From positions 620,001 to 684,000 of the forward strand of contig NZ_CANMNP010000001.1 of NCBI RefSeq assembly GCF_947499295.1: a stretch of DNA of 64,000 nt, in the 5' to 3' direction. Every line of letters begins with the position of its first letter. Within the stretch, counting starts at the first letter, position 1. Of this stretch, positions 61,373 through 64,000 are shown piece after piece. Under the pieces are notes generated by a model that saw nothing but the letters and a program-made list of their open reading frames with translations, searched no databases and had not been told where the DNA came from. This stretch comes from an uncultured Roseibium sp. (lineage in GTDB: Bacteria > Pseudomonadota > Alphaproteobacteria > Rhizobiales > Stappiaceae). A program made the translations under genes and the position numbers.

Positions 61373-63295
61373 CTATTCCTGACTGTCCAGGAAGGCTTGT
61401 GCCGATTCCCGTGTTTCGTAGATGTGAGCAGCCCCTTTCAGGGTCTCGCCGAGCTTCAGACGCATGAAGGCCGAACCGGAATACCGGGTCACGGTGCTGT
61501 AAAAGCGGCTTTCAAGATCGGCGACCATTTCCGCATAGTCGTTGGCAATGTCATCATCCAGATGAAAACCATCATAGTTTACAATCACATCGACACGCTC
61601 GCCCAAGGGACCACAGACCCGCTCCACTTGATCGCGAACCTGCGCCACTTCGGTTCGTGTGCGAATACGCATTTTTTCGAAGTTGATGAAAAGCCTGTCG
61701 TGAGAAGGATCGAGGGCGATGCGTTCAGGCAGATCGAGATGCAACAATTCGCGCCTCAGATCCATTGGCCCTTCAGCAAAGAGACGTGCATCCATCTCCT
61801 GGAGTTCACCGATGATCGGCCGGAACCCCATTTGCTCCAGAATGTCGTGATCGACATCGATACCTGGTGCGACCTCGGTCAAGACGAGCCCTTCTTCGCT
61901 CAGCTTGAAAACGCAGCGCTCCGTTACATAGAGCACCGGCTGCCCGAGGCGCGCTGCCCGTCGCCCTGAAAATGTAACTTGTTCCACATCGCCCAAGAAT
62001 TTCCGCGACGCTCCTTCATTCACGACCTCCAACCGGCCAGCCGTCAGCCTGATCTGCAAACCTTTGGCCGTGAAGGTTCCCGCAAAGACAAGCGACTTCG
62101 CGTTCTGACTGATATTGATGAACCCACCTGCCCCCGCCAAGCGCGGTCCGAAGCGGGAAACATTGACGTTGCCAAGTGCATCGGCCTGGGCAAGTCCAAG
62201 ACAGGCCATGTCCAGTCCGCCGCCATCATAAAAGTCAAACTGCACGTTCTGAGGAATGACCGCGTCGACATCCACGGCAGCACCGAAATCGAGACCGGAA
62301 GCCGGTTGACCTCCAACAACCCCGGGCTCGGCAGTCAAGGTAACATGGTTCAACATGCCTTCTTCTGCGGCGACCGCGGCCACGCCTTCCGGCATTCCGA
62401 TGCCCAGGTTTATGACGCCGTTGACGGGAAGTTCAAACGCACAGCGCCTAGCAATGATCTTGCGTGGGCCAAGCGGCATCGCCGGTATCTCACCGGCCGG
62501 AGGACGAATGCGGTTGGTAAAGGCGTGGGAAAAATCGGTCTTGTAGGTCTGCATATGGTTTTCGGGCTTCGCCACCACCACGGCATCAACCAGGATACCG
62601 GGTATCTGGACGTCGCGCGCCTGAAGACTGCGCCCGCGTGCAAGACGTTCCACCTGAACAATCACCACACCGCCTGCATTCTTGACTGCCATGGCCTGCG
62701 CCAGATTGTCGATCACCAGGGCTTCGCGTTCCATGGTGACATTGCCGGCTTCATCCGCCGTCGTGCCACGCAGCAGGGCAACGGTGAGCTTCGGGGCCGG
62801 GTAGAACAGATACTCTTCACCATCCACTTGCATCAGGTCAATTTGCGGTTCGGTGGACATGTCATTGATGGCGCCGCCGCCATTGCGCGGGTCGACGAAT
62901 GTCTCGAGCCCGACTTTGGACAACATGCCCGGTTTGCCTGCTGCAGCGTCCCGATAGAGCTGGCTGATGCAACCCTGAGGCAGATTCCAGCCCTGAATTT
63001 TACCCGAGACAGCAAGCTCGGCTACTTTCGGGATCAAGCCCCAGTGGCCTCCGACCACCTTTTTCAAAAGGCCATCATGACCGAGCCTGTTTAAGCCCCT
63101 GTTCTTTCCATCTCCCTGGCCGGCAGCAAAAAACAACGACAGGTTTCTGGGAGTGCCATGCGCCAGAAATCTTGCTTCGATTGCCGCAAGCAGCTCGTCG
63201 GGAACTCCAATACCGACAAAACCGGATGTGGTGATGGTGTCGCCGTCCTTCACCAGGGCAGCGGCATCCGACGCAGATACAACCTTCCGCCGCAT
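61373..63295 (-). CDS. Acetate/3-ketoacid CoA-transferase (fused alpha-beta) with C-terminal extension
   Basis: Family I CoA-transferase of 640 aa. The N-terminal alpha half has GDTITTSGFVGIGVP and the beta half NLGIGMPEGVAAVA with catalytic Glu323 in TAEPGVVGG, where the acyl-CoA glutamyl intermediate forms. E. coli YdiF is about 530 aa. Here about 110 residues are added (about 525-640: LPERIALDPSHDRLFINFEKMRI...NYDGFHLDD...FYSTVTRYSGSAFMRLKLG), an alpha/beta module of unknown role. It transfers CoA between short- or branched-chain acids. GGGAGG precedes ATG. Confidence 0.92.
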   Translation of the reverse strand: MRRKVVSASDAAALVKDGDTITTSGFVGIGVPDELLAAIEARFLAHGTPRNLSLFFAAGQGDGKNRGLNRLGHDGLLKKVVGGHWGLIPKVAELAVSGKIQGWNLPQGCISQLYRDAAAGKPGMLSKVGLETFVDPRNGGGAINDMSTEPQIDLMQVDGEEYLFYPAPKLTVALLRGTTADEAGNVTMEREALVIDNLAQAMAVKNAGGVVIVQVERLARGRSLQARDVQIPGILVDAVVVAKPENHMQTYKTDFSHAFTNRIRPPAGEIPAMPLGPRKIIARRCAFELPVNGVINLGIGMPEGVAAVAAEEGMLNHVTLTAEPGVVGGQPASGLDFGAAVDVDAVIPQNVQFDFYDGGGLDMACLGLAQADALGNVNVSRFGPRLAGAGGFINISQNAKSLVFAGTFTAKGLQIRLTAGRLEVVNEGASRKFLGDVEQVTFSGRRAARLGQPVLYVTERCVFKLSEEGLVLTEVAPGIDVDHDILEQMGFRPIIGELQEMDARLFAEGPMDLRRELLHLDLPERIALDPSHDRLFINFEKMRIRTRTEVAQVRDQVERVCGPLGERVDVIVNYDGFHLDDDIANDYAEMVADLESRFYSTVTRYSGSAFMRLKLGETLKGAAHIYETRESAQAFLDSQE

Positions 63296-64000
63296 GAAAT
63301 CCTCCCAGTTGTTTTTTGCCAGTTTGGAACGGGCAAGGAGGCGGCGTCCAGTAGCAACCTTCCTTCTTGTTGCTGTTCTTCGGTCTGGCGGGCAAGGAAA
63401 TGACGCACGCCTTTGCGGCGCGGCGGTGAACTCAGAGCTCCACGCAAAGTGCCTGTAGCATTGTACGTCGTGCGACAGTCAGACCAACGCGCCGAGATCG
63501 TACCAGCAGGTGAAGCTTGTCTCCGCCGCGCCATAAAGCAGGCATTTCGATCAAGAAGTGATTGCACATGTGGCTTTCAGGCACGGGAACTTCACCGGTT
63601 CATTCTTCAGGTGATGCGTGCGGAAAAACCTTGAGAAACAGAGATTTCGTGGACAGGCATCCTGACATCAGCCCAAACAAAAAGGGTGCCGGTTTGCACC
63701 AGCACCCCCCTGTTTGGAGCAAGACGCTCGTTTCGGCTACATTTCCGAGGAAACGCGATGCCAAATCGATCCTGGTCTCCAGACTTTCCAGCTTCCTTCC
63801 AGAAGCCTTTCAGCCCGTGTGTACGAAATCTGGCGGATTTCGAACCCACGCCGGTTACACGGATAGCCCGCCGTTACCGGTTTGCCGGAGCGCCAACTGC
63901 GTCACGTGGCCGCTGAAAGCGCATCCCATGCGGTTTCCCAAAACCTTCTGGTAAGTCATCCCTAAGGAAAACCCCCAGTCAACCTGGGCATGGGCTACTG
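63296..64000. other. Terminal stretch of 705 bp without a supportable gene
   Basis: Frames here lack ribosome sites and family features. Structures seen: a stem CCAAACA (63673-63679) / TGTTTGG (63711-63717) enclosing GGGTGC / GCACCC, and CGAAATC-N5-GATTTCG at 63824-63842. A TTCGAA near 63839 recalls a tRNA T-loop, but no acceptor stem can be closed, so no tRNA is called. Confidence 0.45.

Noticed and set aside
61979..63094. Plus-strand frame of 371 codons opposite the CoA-transferase
   Set aside because: Mirror of a strongly supported coding strand; rich in His and Arg with no domain.
63824..63910. Possible tRNA on the minus strand (TTCGAA resembling a T-loop)
   Set aside because: The T-stem needs two wobble pairs and no acceptor or anticodon stem can be closed; the sequence around it forms an unrelated hairpin.

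Overview
The window looks like chromosome from a marine or plant/animal-associated alphaproteobacterium of the order Hyphomicrobiales, most likely near Roseibium/Labrenzia (Stappiaceae). This placement is inferred from gene families: an Agrobacterium-type mannosylfructose pair, an LpsL-type uronate epimerase, fused CysN-CysC, a YdcH small protein, and a PspA-YqiJ-flotillin operon. Base composition is moderately GC-rich and even, with a few AT-richer patches. I see no rRNA, convincing tRNA, insertion sequence, prophage or CRISPR array. About 58 protein genes are supportable, many in divergent pairs with a local regulator.

Layout. 1-1.05 kb: OmpR-type response regulator, its probable kinase (cut by the window edge) and a PepSY-like exported protein. 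1.16-7.4 kb: a mannosylfructose (or sucrose) phosphate synthase, its HAD phosphatase and a GH32-like fructosidase in one operon, then a phytanoyl-CoA-type dioxygenase divergent from a LacI regulator. 7.5-8.6 kb: WYL regulator and VOC protein. 8.8-12.1 kb: secreted metallophosphoesterase and a HupE-like membrane protein. 12.2-14.3 kb: enoyl-CoA hydratase/TetR divergent pair, then YdcH behind a candidate Fnr/FixK box. 14.9-19.5 kb: small exported proteins, an SDR, YjbQ, a UGT-like glycosyltransferase and a membrane protein; a perfect CRP-type palindrome lies at 16510-16527.

19.8-27.5 kb: a membrane-bound FMN glutamate-synthase-like protein, a membrane-anchored protein with three copies of a Cys-X8-Cys domain, and a membrane-maintenance operon (putative DNA-binding protein, PspA, YqiJ, flotillin). 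27.8-36.5 kb: XRE regulator, a SABATH-like methyltransferase, an exported protein, an ABC exporter behind a cysteine-rich HTH regulator, a GGDEF-EAL protein and a DUF2293 protein. 36.5-43 kb: RidA, MOSC, a His/Pro/Tyr-rich exported protein, an FUSC transporter, a ricin-B-like exported protein and an AT-rich SnoaL-like gene. 43-49.4 kb: EttA, a desaturase divergent from an ArsR regulator with two palindromic operator candidates, a 2-hydroxyacid dehydrogenase and unknowns.

49.4-56.6 kb: class A beta-lactamase divergent from an AmpR-like regulator that has no ATG or GTG start, MnmD divergent from an FAD oxidoreductase (a split MnmC arrangement), a YbaK-type deacylase, and two nucleotide-sugar epimerases (LpsL and GalE types). 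56.6-60.4 kb: a cysQ-cysD-cysNC sulfate-activation operon. 60.7-64 kb: a PilZ protein with a clear terminator, a fused acetate/ketoacid CoA-transferase, and about 700 bp with no supportable gene.

The strongest leads for under-described biology are the Cys-X8-Cys triple-repeat protein beside the PspA/flotillin operon, the mannosylfructose synthesis-plus-hydrolysis operon, the SABATH-like methyltransferase, and several exact palindromes in promoter regions.
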